Assembly: GCA_903920425.1 (NCBI GenBank)
Contig: CAIXME010000762.1
Span: 1-40,766, forward strand
Length of the DNA stretch: 40,766 nucleotides
Source of the DNA: an uncultured Pirellula sp.
GTDB lineage: Bacteria; Planctomycetota; Planctomycetia; Pirellulales; Pirellulaceae
Direction: 5' to 3'
Numbering within the stretch: position 1 is the first letter of the stretch; every line of letters begins with the position of its first letter. The notes below the pieces were generated by a model that made no database searches, had not been told where the DNA came from, and saw nothing but the letters and a program-made list of their open reading frames with translations. Both the position numbers and the translations under genes were made by a program. Positions 21,963 to 30,954 of the stretch are shown piece after piece.

Positions 21963-23009
21963 ATGAGGCCACTGCTGAGACTATGGGGAAAGAAAAAAGG
22001 CGGACGAATGTCCGGCTGGTGGTTCGTAGGCTCGCTCGGTGAAGCCCTGTTTTTCGCCTCGTTTTTCTTGGTGGGCGTTCTCTGTTTTACAACGATAGTC
22101 GCTTGGCAATTCCTATCTCCCAACACTCAAGTTGTCCGGATAGGCTACGGGTTCTGGTTGTTGACGACGGTGTCCGCTGCGTTCATCGTGATGGGTGCTG
22201 TTGGTTTTTGGTACCGCGTCCTGAAAGTCGCCACTAGCGATGAACATCGCGAAGTGATTGCAAAGCACGGGATCGTCCCCCGTCCTAAACAGCAACTAAG
22301 CAAAATCGCATTCCCTCCGAGCGTGCCGCTTCTTCACCCGTTTACAGATAGTCCGGGCGCAAAACTCGCATATCGATTACCTTGCGAGTGGGCTGGTACT
22401 GGTTCGCTTATCGCCATTGGACTCTTCGCAATGTCCTGGAATGCCATGATTGCTGTCTTTCTGGTGTTGGCCATCAGCGGTTTCCTCCAGGGCAACATTC
22501 AATACCGTTTGCTCCTCCTGATCATTCCCGGAATCTATATCGGTTTGCGATCTGGCCAAATGTTTTTTAAGGCCTACGTCCAGGCGATAGGAATCGGCTC
22601 TACGACCGTTGAGATCGAGGACTTACCACTCGTACCAGGCAAAACATACCAATTGCTTTTGGTGCAGTATGGACGTTTGGTCATCAAGAAACTTTCGATT
22701 CGACTAGTATGCGAAGAGGAAAGCACTTATCATTTTGGAACGGATATTCGAACCGAACGACAGGTTGTTCTTCGTCAAGAGATTCTAGAGCAAGGGCGTT
22801 CGCGAATCGATTGGGGACGACCGTTAGAGTTGGAATGCCAAGTCTCCATTCCGTTAGACGCAATGCATTCGTTTCAAAGTCTACATAATGCGATTCACTG
22901 GAAGATTATTGTCGAAGGAGAGGCGAACCGATGGCCATCGTACTGCCGAAGTTTCCCCGTAGTGGTTTACCCACTCGCTCGCAGCAATCCCGTCAGTCTT
23001 CCGTCATGA
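21963..23009 (+). CDS. Membrane protein with C-terminal arrestin/Ig-like beta-sandwich region
   Basis: Hydrophobic segments (FFASFFLVGVLCFTTIVAWQFL; LLTTVSAAFIVMGAVGFWYRV; AVFLVLAISGFLQ), then a beta-rich soluble part (DLPLVPGKTYQLLLVQYGRLVIKKLSIRLVCEEESTYHFGTDIRTERQVVLRQEIL...WKIIVEGEANRWPSYCRSFPVVVYP). Start uncertain: 21900, 21963 or 22008. Confidence 0.7.
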   Translation: MRPLLRLWGKKKGGRMSGWWFVGSLGEALFFASFFLVGVLCFTTIVAWQFLSPNTQVVRIGYGFWLLTTVSAAFIVMGAVGFWYRVLKVATSDEHREVIAKHGIVPRPKQQLSKIAFPPSVPLLHPFTDSPGAKLAYRLPCEWAGTGSLIAIGLFAMSWNAMIAVFLVLAISGFLQGNIQYRLLLLIIPGIYIGLRSGQMFFKAYVQAIGIGSTTVEIEDLPLVPGKTYQLLLVQYGRLVIKKLSIRLVCEEESTYHFGTDIRTERQVVLRQEILEQGRSRIDWGRPLELECQVSIPLDAMHSFQSLHNAIHWKIIVEGEANRWPSYCRSFPVVVYPLARSNPVSLPS

Positions 23010-23377
23010 TCCGATTGCTTGGCTTACAACCAACATACATGCCTCACGATATTCTCGAGTTTGAATATCGGGTTTCGAACATTGCCCAAAACGGAATTTC
23101 CGCTGTCGAAGTCTCCGTGGTGTGGCTGACCGAAGGAAAGGGAACCGAAGACCTCGGCGTTCATTTTTTCCAACGATTGACCGGTAACTCGCTCGCTGCT
23201 TCAGACTGGTCTATCCCACAATTGGTACACGTCCCACTTCCAACTTCCCCGCTCTCATACGAGGGAAAGCTTCTCAAAATCTCGTGGTGCGTTCGCGTGC
23301 GTTTCTACTTGAATGATGGGACCGAACTGGTTGCCCAGCAACCCTTCTACCTCGGCACAATCACTCGCGAAGTCTAA
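22931..23377 (+). CDS. Arrestin/Ig-like beta-sandwich protein coupled to the upstream membrane protein
   Basis: VMIRLLGLQPTYMPHDILEFEYRVSNIAQNGISAVEVSVVWLTEGKGTEDLGVHFFQRLTG...GKLLKISWCVRVRFYLNDGTELVAQQPFYLG. An alternative start at 23006 would give an ATGA stop/start overlap with the upstream gene. Confidence 0.65.
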   Translation: MAIVLPKFPRSGLPTRSQQSRQSSVMIRLLGLQPTYMPHDILEFEYRVSNIAQNGISAVEVSVVWLTEGKGTEDLGVHFFQRLTGNSLAASDWSIPQLVHVPLPTSPLSYEGKLLKISWCVRVRFYLNDGTELVAQQPFYLGTITREV

Positions 23378-23423
23378 CACCGGTATCACACCCGCAGCGT
23401 CGAAGCCTTGTTCGTCGCGTGAG

Positions 23424-24377
23424 CTACGCAACCGTACCACGACGGGAATAGATCTGGCAGTCCTGCAGTTCCGTTATCAGCTTGGACACGGCGGTACGCA
23501 CCCAAGAGAACGTGCTCACTTGGGGTGTCGCGTAACTCAACACCGAGCCGTAGGATTCACGGCTAGGCGCCGGGTCGACCGGTTTTAGATTGGCCAGATA
23601 AGCATCCATCGACACAGCCGACACGCCCTTTTCCAACCATTCAAACATGGCACTGCCCGAATGCAGATCAGCCGAAAGTAGCAACTTCGCAGGCGACCCT
23701 GCATCGCTAATCGCCTTGCACGCTTTTTCTACCGAGAACTCCAAGGGGGCCAAATCCCGACCGCCTGCCGAGTTGAATTCGGATCGCACGTGGCAAAGCA
23801 ATGTGAGGAAATCAAAACCACAGTCCAACAGAAACCTCACATCTTCGTAAACAGCACCTGGACAAACAGCTGCTCCGATGACGCACTTCCCAGCGGAAAG
23901 AACTTTGAGGCACTCCACTTTTTTACCAAGCTGCTCGTAGTCCGAAATTTCCACTGGAACATTCGGAGTCCAACGAGCCAACCGCGATCCTGGTACGGAA
24001 TGAAACGGCAGCCCGTACATTTGGAACTCGACAGCTGCAGCATGCTCTACCAAATCCACATCGATTGGCTCGTCGATTTGCAGCGGGACAATTCGTTGTG
24101 ATCTGATCTTGGGAGTAGATCCCGCGATCTGCTGCAATTGACGTTCATCGGTCTTACGCCCACTGACCCACGCGGTTCCCAGCATATGCAATTCTGGTAT
24201 CAATTTCTCCTGAACGCTGGGAGTTAATGCGCTATCCAAAGTCAACCGTGTAAAGAGTGGCGAGTCCAATCGTAGCCCTGGTCCAGACAAAGCAGGGATG
24301 CTGCAACACAAAGGACTGAGATCCATTGATGAGCGTGTAAGCGGATCAAGGCGAGACATGATTGGGGTGCTTTGCAT
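23424..24377 (-). CDS. Degenerate glutamate-synthase FMN-domain-like (TIM-barrel-like) protein
   Basis: VIGAAVCPGAVYEDVRFLLDCGFDFLTLLCHVRSEFNSAGGRDLAPLEFSVEKACKAISDAGSPAKLLLSADLHSGSAMFEWLEKGVSAVSMDAYLANL resembles the second half of GltB-type FMN barrels but lacks an evident GGTGAAP or 3Fe-4S cysteine motif. Lies downstream of a GXGXG gene. Confidence 0.55.
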   Translation of the reverse strand: MQSTPIMSRLDPLTRSSMDLSPLCCSIPALSGPGLRLDSPLFTRLTLDSALTPSVQEKLIPELHMLGTAWVSGRKTDERQLQQIAGSTPKIRSQRIVPLQIDEPIDVDLVEHAAAVEFQMYGLPFHSVPGSRLARWTPNVPVEISDYEQLGKKVECLKVLSAGKCVIGAAVCPGAVYEDVRFLLDCGFDFLTLLCHVRSEFNSAGGRDLAPLEFSVEKACKAISDAGSPAKLLLSADLHSGSAMFEWLEKGVSAVSMDAYLANLKPVDPAPSRESYGSVLSYATPQVSTFSWVRTAVSKLITELQDCQIYSRRGTVA

Positions 24378-24442
24378 GATTCTAACAATGGTCCAACTGC
24401 GTCGTGGGAAGCGATTAATGGTCTCGAGTGGTACGTCGTCGA

Positions 24443-25141
24443 TTAACTATCTGCGTGTACAGGTCTGTAGGCACGAAACTCTTTACCTGTCGATTTGATT
24501 CCGGATTTGAGCATGAGCAAACCAATCTTCAATCGATCAGGTTCTCGCAGACGCTGCTCCTCAATATCGGGACTAATGGACTCCGCTTCACCGCGGATAT
24601 AAATTGTCCCCCCCTTCATCCCTTTACCGAGTCCGGCACCCGCTGCGCCACCGATAATCAATGTACCGCTTTGCATCCCGAGTCCCGCATTGGCATCGAC
24701 CGACCCGCGAATAACCACATCGGCACCCTGCAACCCCAGAGCAACACGAGCACCAGCATTTCCGTAGATGGTAATCAGTCCGCCTGCCCCTAATGCCCCG
24801 ACGCAGGCCTTGGCATGCCCCCGCACGACCAATACGCCAGATTGAATGGAGTGCCCAAAAAAACAACCGACGTTGCCATCGACATTGCACTCTCCATCAC
24901 CAAAGGAACAAAGACCGAAATCGCCGATCTCTCCCTGAATGGTAACTTTGCTGACGTGCCTGATTCCAGCTCCGATATGATCTTGTCCCGAGGCTCCCTG
25001 AATGGTCACTTCGAGCGATTCGCTATCGCCCTGATCCGAAACCATCGCGGTCCGGTTACGAATCTCGGCGAGGATCGCCGTTGGAGTCAAGGAACCGAGA
25101 TGAAAAACTAACGACGGATCCGAGGTATTCACGATCGACAC
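24443..25141 (-). CDS. Stand-alone GXGXG-domain protein (GltB domain 3 / GlxC / MgsB-like)
   Basis: Repeated right-handed beta-helix motifs: IQGEIGDFGLCSFGDGECNVDGNVGCFFGHSIQSGVLVVRGHAKACVGALGAGGLITIYGNAGARVALGLQGADVVIRGSVDANAGLGMQSGTLIIGGAAGAGLGKGMKGGTIYIRGEAESISPDIEEQRL. Confidence 0.85.
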   Translation of the reverse strand: MSIVNTSDPSLVFHLGSLTPTAILAEIRNRTAMVSDQGDSESLEVTIQGASGQDHIGAGIRHVSKVTIQGEIGDFGLCSFGDGECNVDGNVGCFFGHSIQSGVLVVRGHAKACVGALGAGGLITIYGNAGARVALGLQGADVVIRGSVDANAGLGMQSGTLIIGGAAGAGLGKGMKGGTIYIRGEAESISPDIEEQRLREPDRLKIGLLMLKSGIKSTGKEFRAYRPVHADS

Positions 25142-25206
25142 GAATCACCGAATGGAGGGCGAGGAAAACGGGAGAAGATTACTTGGCTTTACCAAGCGTT
25201 CTTAGT

Positions 25207-26151
25207 TTAACTCACTTCGGCAGATTTCACGAAGCCATTCTGCATTCCCAGCCAAACTAGTAAACCTTTTTGCAAATGCATTCGGTTGGCGGCTTGCGGA
25301 AAAACAATACTCTGATCGGAATCGATCACGTCATCGGTAATTTCAAGCCCCCTTCGTGCTGGCAAGCAATGCAAAACCTTGCAGTGCTCCGGAGCCCGTT
25401 TTAGCATGGCGGAATTGATCTGGTAGGGCCCAAACGATGCTGCTCGCTCTTTCGCTTCCGCCTCCTGCCCCATACTGGTCCAGACATCGGTGTACAGGAA
25501 GTCCGCATCGCCAACCATGGATCCAATGTCAGTCCCTTGCTGGAAGTCCAATTCGCCGTAGTGCTTTCGAACACGCTCGACAAGCGACAAATCGATGTGG
25601 TATTTCGGCGGCCCCACCAATCGGAATTTCATGCCGCAGATCGCAGCGCTTTTGAGCAGCGACCGAGCGACGTTGTTTCCATCTCCAACAAAGGTAACCT
25701 GACGCCCTTTGAGATCGCCACCACACATTTCGCGCATGGTCATCACATCCGCCATGGCCTGGCAGGGATGGGACTGATCGGTCAGACCATTGATCACGGG
25801 CAATACGTTGTGCGAGGCCAATTCGTCTACGGTCGATTGCGAGATGGCGCGGCAGACTACGAAATCGCAATACTCGCCTAACACTCGCACGAAATCAGCG
25901 ATGGTTTCACGTTCCCGCCAACCAACATCATTGGTCAAATAGATGGCTGCTCCGCCCATCTGGATCATGCCCGCCTCAAAGCTGACCCGGGTGCGCAAAC
26001 TGGCCTTTTCGAATAGCAGCGCCAAACTGCGGTTTTTGAGTAAGTCCGGACGGTGGCCAGCCGATAAATTTCGCTTCAACGAATCGGCTAAATTCAAGAC
26101 ATCGTGAAACTCATCAATGCTCAAATCAAAAAGGGAACGCAAGTGCTTCAT
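25207..26151 (-). CDS. argF: Ornithine carbamoyltransferase
   Basis: MKHLRSLFDLSIDEFHDVLNLADSLK, FEKASLRTRVSFEAGMIQMGG, DQSHPCQAMADVMTMRE, FVGDGNNVARSL, LHCLPARRGLEITDDVID. Internal Met at 26151 preferred because argB ends at 26153. Confidence 0.95.
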   Translation of the reverse strand: MKHLRSLFDLSIDEFHDVLNLADSLKRNLSAGHRPDLLKNRSLALLFEKASLRTRVSFEAGMIQMGGAAIYLTNDVGWRERETIADFVRVLGEYCDFVVCRAISQSTVDELASHNVLPVINGLTDQSHPCQAMADVMTMREMCGGDLKGRQVTFVGDGNNVARSLLKSAAICGMKFRLVGPPKYHIDLSLVERVRKHYGELDFQQGTDIGSMVGDADFLYTDVWTSMGQEAEAKERAASFGPYQINSAMLKRAPEHCKVLHCLPARRGLEITDDVIDSDQSIVFPQAANRMHLQKGLLVWLGMQNGFVKSAEVS

Positions 26152-26152
26152 G

Positions 26153-27118
26153 TTATGTTGGACTGATGCGCGTAGCGGCAGACTGTCGGCTTTGCACGAT
26201 CTCTGTCCCAACTCCGGCGGTAGTGTAGATTTCTAGTAATAAGGAGTGACGTAGCTGGCCGTCAATGATGTGTACTTTGCCAACGCCGCGATTGAGAGTA
26301 GATAGGCACGCTTCTACTTTGGGGATCATTCCTCCCGCAATCACACCCTCTTCGATTAGCTGTCGGGCCTCTGCGGCTGTAAGAGAATGAATCACGCTGG
26401 CTGGATCGTTCTTGTCGCGTCGAACCCCGTTGACATCGCTGATGAAAATGAGCTTCTCAGCTCCCAAGGCTTCGGCGACTGCCATCGCTGCTGTATCCGC
26501 GTTGACGTTGTATTTCTGCCCATTCTCATCGATACACATCGACGGGATGATGGGGATCTGCTCCGTGTAAGTCAAATTGTCGATCGGTTGTCGATCCACA
26601 CGCGTAACTTGCCCGACAAAACCGAGATCCAAAGGCTCACCCCCTGGCTCATCTAAAAGCAACTTCTCACCGAAGAGGACATTGGTGGTGCGGAAGTTTA
26701 GATTCATGGCGCGCCCGCCAAGTCGCTCAATCTCATTCGTCAAATGCTCATTGAGCTCATACGCGAGTACTTCTTCGACGATTCCAAGCGTTTTGGCATC
26801 GGTCATGCGACGCCCCTTGATCCAGACTGGCTCGATCGCAGCAGCTTCCATCGCTTTGTTAATCGATGGGCCGCCTCCATGCACCACCACGGGTCGCATC
26901 CCAACCGATTCCATAAAAATGATATCGAGCAACGTATGTCGCATCGCATCGGGATTCCCCATCAGAGAACCACCGAGCTTGATCACTGTCGTCTTTCCGC
27001 GGAATCGTCGAATCCATCCCATCGCCTCGATGAGCGTGTCCGCTTTTGCGATCGCTTCCTTTTGCTCGTTCACTTTGCAATCCTGGGTCAATAAATTAAC
27101 AACGCCGACACAAATCAC
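26153..27118 (-). CDS. argB: Acetylglutamate kinase
   Basis: [146 protein letters not shown]. Confidence 0.96.
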   Translation of the reverse strand: MICVGVVNLLTQDCKVNEQKEAIAKADTLIEAMGWIRRFRGKTTVIKLGGSLMGNPDAMRHTLLDIIFMESVGMRPVVVHGGGPSINKAMEAAAIEPVWIKGRRMTDAKTLGIVEEVLAYELNEHLTNEIERLGGRAMNLNFRTTNVLFGEKLLLDEPGGEPLDLGFVGQVTRVDRQPIDNLTYTEQIPIIPSMCIDENGQKYNVNADTAAMAVAEALGAEKLIFISDVNGVRRDKNDPASVIHSLTAAEARQLIEEGVIAGGMIPKVEACLSTLNRGVGKVHIIDGQLRHSLLLEIYTTAGVGTEIVQSRQSAATRISPT

Positions 27119-27219
27119 TTCGAGCCGGCGATAGACATTTTCGGGTACCGCTCCCCTATACGTTCAAGCCTGAAGCTCTCATCACAACCCGAGGGGTGGC
27201 GGGCTGATGATTTAACCAT

Positions 27220-27270
27220 AACCCGATGCGTGAACGAGGGAGTCGGTGCCCCTCGCTCACGCTTCGGGTT
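27220..27270. repeat. Planctomycete 'TRSVSEG' type palindromic dispersed repeat
   Basis: Left arm AACCCGATGCGTGAACGAGGG (27220-27240), spacer AGTCGGTGC, right arm CCCTCGCTCACGCTTCGGGTT (27250-27270); the 21-nt arms differ at 2 positions. The minus-strand reading gives the peptide IRTRSVSEG. Confidence 0.75.
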
Positions 27271-27411
27271 CTGATAATGACTTTACCTTGCGGCAAGCTT
27301 ATGAAAGCCACAAGCCGGTTCGTCTGGGGGAAGGGAAAACCCAAGAGTGTACTTGGTGTCAAGCACCTATGTCAACAATTAGTACTAGAACAATACCGTA
27401 GATCAATCGGC

Positions 27412-27630
27412 CTAATTCACCGCGTGCCGCTTTTCCTGCTTCAGCTCCACAATTTGCGGGCCAACAGCTTGCTTACGGCACCCCATGGCGCAGCCAGCAC
27501 AACCAGACCCAGTGGAAGTGGGACTGGTTCGATTTCGGATCAATTCGATCCAAAACGAGATCCAGGATCGCATAACTAACACAATGCAAACCAAGACGAT
27601 CAAGATTGCAAGCAGAGTCTGAGTGTTCAT
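27412..27630 (-). CDS. FeoB-associated Cys-rich membrane protein
   Basis: MNTQTLLAILIVLVCIVLVMRSWISFWIELIRNRTSPTSTGSGCAGCAMGCRKQAV: single TM plus CxxCxxxC; 10 bp downstream of feoB. Confidence 0.85.
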   Translation of the reverse strand: MNTQTLLAILIVLVCIVLVMRSWISFWIELIRNRTSPTSTGSGCAGCAMGCRKQAVGPQIVELKQEKRHAVN

Positions 27631-27640
27631 CGATATCGTC

Positions 27641-29926
27641 CTAGCCCCACAACGCAAACACTTGGTAAGTCAGCCATGCGCCAACGTAAGCCAAAGTGGT
27701 CATGTAGGCAAAAGAAAAAAGAGGCCAGCGCCAAGAATTGGTCTCTCGCCGGATCGTCATCAATGTAGCGGAACATTGAGCACAAAGAGCGAAAAAGACC
27801 ATAATGGAAAGAGAAGTCGCCAACGTAAATACGGGCCTTCCGTCAGGCCACTTTGCTTGCTGCATCTGAGACTGCAAACTGAGGCTCTCTTCATTCTCAT
27901 CGCTTCCTAGTGAATAGATCGTTCCTAGCGTAGCGATGATGACTTCTCGCGCAGGAAACGACGCGATGGTTGCGACCCCAATTTTCCAATCCCATCCAAG
28001 CGGACGAACCAAAGGCTCGATCCGATGCCCAAACATGCCCAGGAAACTCGACTCGATCATGTCGCTCCGCAATGCATTGACACTCGCTAACGCTTGATCT
28101 ACTTCGACCTGCAATTCCTGCACCTTGGCTTGAACTGCAGATTCGTCCTCAGCACCTTTGGCTTGTTCTGATTTTGCGACCAGTTCGCTTTGCTGGGACT
28201 GGAGCTTTTCCAAATTTCCGACGGCTGTGTCGAGTTTGCTATGGTCCGCAGGAAAGTAGCCTGCCGCCCAAACAAGAATCGTCGTGCAAAAGATCAAGGT
28301 GCCCGCACGCCCCACAAACGAAATGACTCGCTCCCATACGCGTTGATAAACCACCCACATCGACGGCCATTTATAACTATGCAATTCCATCAAGAAGGTT
28401 GCTTGCTCACCCGGAAAAAAGAACTTCTTTAGCAACCATGCAACTGGGATGGCAACGATCGCACCCAGCGACTGCATCATCATCAACACCATCCCTTGCA
28501 AGGTTACCCAACCACCCAGGTATCGCGTTGCAGGCACAAAGGCGGAAACCATCAAGATATAAACGGGCATTCGGGCCGAACAACTCATCAAAGGAGCGAT
28601 CAGCAACGTCACCATGCGATCCTTTCGGTTCTCGATCGTCCGCGTTGCCATGATGCCTGGTACCGCGCACGCGAACGAAGACATCAGCGGCAAAAAGGAC
28701 TTGCCACTCAAGCCTACCGACGACATGAGTTTGTCCATGACGAATGCGGCCCGTGCCATGTAACCGCAATCCTCAAGCACGGCGATAAAGAAAAACAGGA
28801 TTGCAATTTGCGGAATGAAAACGACGACAGCGCCGACACCTGAAATCACCCCATCGACCAGCAAACTCCTCAAAGCCCCCGAAGGAACCACCGCTTCAAC
28901 AGCCGAGCTTGCGATCCCCTGCAATTCCTCAATCCGTTTCATTGGCCACTCAGCAACCAACGTGATCGACTGAAAAACCAGAAACATGATCAGCACAAAA
29001 ACTAGCATGCCCACCCAACGATGAGTCAACCAACGATCGATGCGGTCGCTAGGCGATGCTGAACGGGATTCCTTTCTCGTGACGGCACCATCGATCAACT
29101 GCCGAATCCAACCATATCGCACTTTGGTCTCGAACATGGGCACACGACAACCACTCGCGGCCAATCGCTCTCGCGACTCTTCGATGTGTTTAGATATTTC
29201 ACTCACGCCCGACTGGCAAAGCATTTTTTGAAAGTGACCGTCGCTATCGATTATCAAACGATCAACGCGGTAGCTCGGCAGTCGATGTCCCTGCGTTTCA
29301 AGCCATGCAGCCAACCGCTTTGACTCTTCGAGAAATGCCTCCGGATACAAGGCTCTCGATGAACGGGACGCTTCGACAGGTAACTGCTTTCCGTTCAACG
29401 CTGACTCAATGGCTACACGAAGCTCATTCACCCCTCGCCGACGGTTTGCCGATGTGCAGATAACAGGCACTCCGAGGCGTTTGGCAATCAAATCGGCATC
29501 AACATGCAACCCCTCTGATTCAACCCGGTCCCACATGTTCAGCACCAGTATCAGCGGAAGACCCAACTCATACATTTGACTAAACAAGTAGAGATTGCGC
29601 TCGACGTTCGTCGCATCCAGGATCACGATCGCCACTTCCGGTGCGGCTTGGTTGGCCAACTCTCCCGAGAGTACGTTTACCGTCACCGCCTCGTCCGCTG
29701 AACGCGCTGCGAGGGAGTAGGTGCCTGGCAGATCAACCACATCGACATTCATCGACGATCCGACGAGGCGCCCAACCTTTTGCTCAACCGTTACGCCAGG
29801 ATAGTTGCCCACGCGTGCGTTCATGCCGCAAAGGGCGTTGAACAAACTGCTTTTGCCTGTGTTTGGGTTTCCGATCAACGCGACTGTTCGCGTCGCTTTG
29901 CTAGCATCGATACTGGGTGCCATCAA
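27641..29926 (-). CDS. feoB: Ferrous iron transport protein B
   Basis: G-domain VALIGNPNTGKSSLFNALCG, VVDLPGTYSL, LNMWD; TM core AILFFFIAVLEDCGYMARAAFVMDKLMSSVGLSGKSFLPLMSSFACAVPGIMATRTIENRKDRMVTLLIAPLMSCSARMPVY. Confidence 0.98.
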   Translation of the reverse strand: MMAPSIDASKATRTVALIGNPNTGKSSLFNALCGMNARVGNYPGVTVEQKVGRLVGSSMNVDVVDLPGTYSLAARSADEAVTVNVLSGELANQAAPEVAIVILDATNVERNLYLFSQMYELGLPLILVLNMWDRVESEGLHVDADLIAKRLGVPVICTSANRRRGVNELRVAIESALNGKQLPVEASRSSRALYPEAFLEESKRLAAWLETQGHRLPSYRVDRLIIDSDGHFQKMLCQSGVSEISKHIEESRERLAASGCRVPMFETKVRYGWIRQLIDGAVTRKESRSASPSDRIDRWLTHRWVGMLVFVLIMFLVFQSITLVAEWPMKRIEELQGIASSAVEAVVPSGALRSLLVDGVISGVGAVVVFIPQIAILFFFIAVLEDCGYMARAAFVMDKLMSSVGLSGKSFLPLMSSFACAVPGIMATRTIENRKDRMVTLLIAPLMSCSARMPVYILMVSAFVPATRYLGGWVTLQGMVLMMMQSLGAIVAIPVAWLLKKFFFPGEQATFLMELHSYKWPSMWVVYQRVWERVISFVGRAGTLIFCTTILVWAAGYFPADHSKLDTAVGNLEKLQSQQSELVAKSEQAKGAEDESAVQAKVQELQVEVDQALASVNALRSDMIESSFLGMFGHRIEPLVRPLGWDWKIGVATIASFPAREVIIATLGTIYSLGSDENEESLSLQSQMQQAKWPDGRPVFTLATSLSIMVFFALCAQCSATLMTIRRETNSWRWPLFSFAYMTTLAYVGAWLTYQVFALWG

Positions 29927-30165
29927 TTTTGCCGACTCACCATCACGCGCGACGCCTCTGTTTTTCGCAAGCTGATTCGATAACCTCGCACCGAATACTC
30001 GATGGGATCGCCCATCGGTGCCTTGCCTATGACCGTGATGGGCTCTTCTTCTATTAGTCCCATCTCCATTAAGCGGCTAGCGATCAAATCATTCCCGACG
30101 ATTTCGACAATCGTACCGCTATCTCCTACGGAGAGTTCGTCCAAGCGAATGATTGGGGAAGACAT
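29923..30165 (-). CDS. feoA: FeoA family protein (SH3-like)
   Basis: IRLDELSVGDSGTIVEIVGNDLIASRLMEMGLIEEEPITVIGKAPMGDPIEYSVRGYRISLRKTEASRVMV; overlaps the feoB start. Confidence 0.95.
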   Translation of the reverse strand: MSSPIIRLDELSVGDSGTIVEIVGNDLIASRLMEMGLIEEEPITVIGKAPMGDPIEYSVRGYRISLRKTEASRVMVSRQN

Positions 30166-30455
30166 TATCCAGCAGACGGTACAACAAAGATCTCAGCTGA
30201 TTCACCCAGCCGAAGACTAATCCGACGACCTTCAATACAGATCAAACAAGGCTCGCCACGGCAGATCATGCGAACTTTGCACCCCTGACGTATCCCTAGC
30301 TCCTCAAGCCGCTGCACTTGGCAAGGACGACCGCACATCTCAACGATGGTACCTTGAGACTCGCAGGGAAGAAATTCGATTGGGAGGGGGACCGAGTCGG
30401 TGATCATACAACCACTACTTGGGGGGAGTTTCGAAACCTGAAACCAATTCGTCAT
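30165..30455 (-). CDS. Second FeoA-domain protein
   Basis: LPCESQGTIVEMCGRPCQVQRLEELGIRQGCKVRMICRGEPCLICIEGRRISLRLGESAEIFV; 1-nt TAATG overlap with the downstream feoA. Confidence 0.9.
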   Translation of the reverse strand: MTNWFQVSKLPPSSGCMITDSVPLPIEFLPCESQGTIVEMCGRPCQVQRLEELGIRQGCKVRMICRGEPCLICIEGRRISLRLGESAEIFVVPSAG

Positions 30456-30533
30456 GGAGACAACTAAAAGTGAGGTGCACTCCTAATGAGTGGAATCCCC
30501 CGCAAAGCTATCGTCCGTTGCCGCTGTCTTAGT

Positions 30534-30548
30534 TGAGACTCAATTTCA
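30534..30548 (-). promoter_or_regulatory. Possible Fur-box-like site upstream of the feo operon
   Basis: Minus-strand reading TGAAATT-G-AGTCTCA, compared with the 7-1-7 Fur core TGATAAT-N-ATTATCA; 10 of 14 core bases match by eye. About 80 bp upstream of the first feoA start. Confidence 0.35.
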
Positions 30549-30954
30549 ACAACAGCATCTACGTGAACTATAGCCGGTCTACGCGATCGTGGAAAGCTTG
30601 GTAAAGCGCTTTTTTGACCAAATTGCAGATATTTCACAACCCAGGGTGCGAAAACTATTTTTGGACTGTTCCGCTCAAGTTTCTTGTTTTTGAACTCGAA
30701 TTTCTCGTAGGTACTGCCCGAATCAGTCGATGAGGACAGAGGAAACGAGTTTGTTCGAGATGGAATTCGGACAGGCATTTTGCGGAGGGAGCCGCGGTAG
30801 CAAAGTTTGCGCGAGGCACCTATTCCAAACTGTCTGCCTTATATTCTTTGGGCATACGCGATTTTCAAACTGTCGAAATTGGGTGAGTTTTAGTAAACTC
30901 CAACGACTTAGATGGTCGCGATGGCAGTCGAGGCGGGGTTTATTCGTCCGCCGA

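Noticed and set aside
21596-22126. 176-aa minus-strand ORF overlapping the start of the membrane protein gene
   Set aside because: Overlaps a repeat and the opposite-strand coding region; the translation has low-complexity, non-protein-like composition.
24443-25141. Formylmethanofuran dehydrogenase subunit C (FwdC/FhcC) as an alternative call for the GXGXG protein
   Set aside because: Planctomycetes can carry Fhc genes, but the C-terminal SPDIEEQRLREPDRLKIGLLMLKSGIKSTGKEFRAYRP and the FMN-barrel-like neighbour fit the GltB-domain family better. Not fully excluded without a search.
27156-27579. ORFs 27156-27362 (-) and 27226-27579 (+)
   Set aside because: They are created by the TRSVSEG-type palindrome; the 'IRTRSVSEG' peptide is a repeat artefact rather than a gene.
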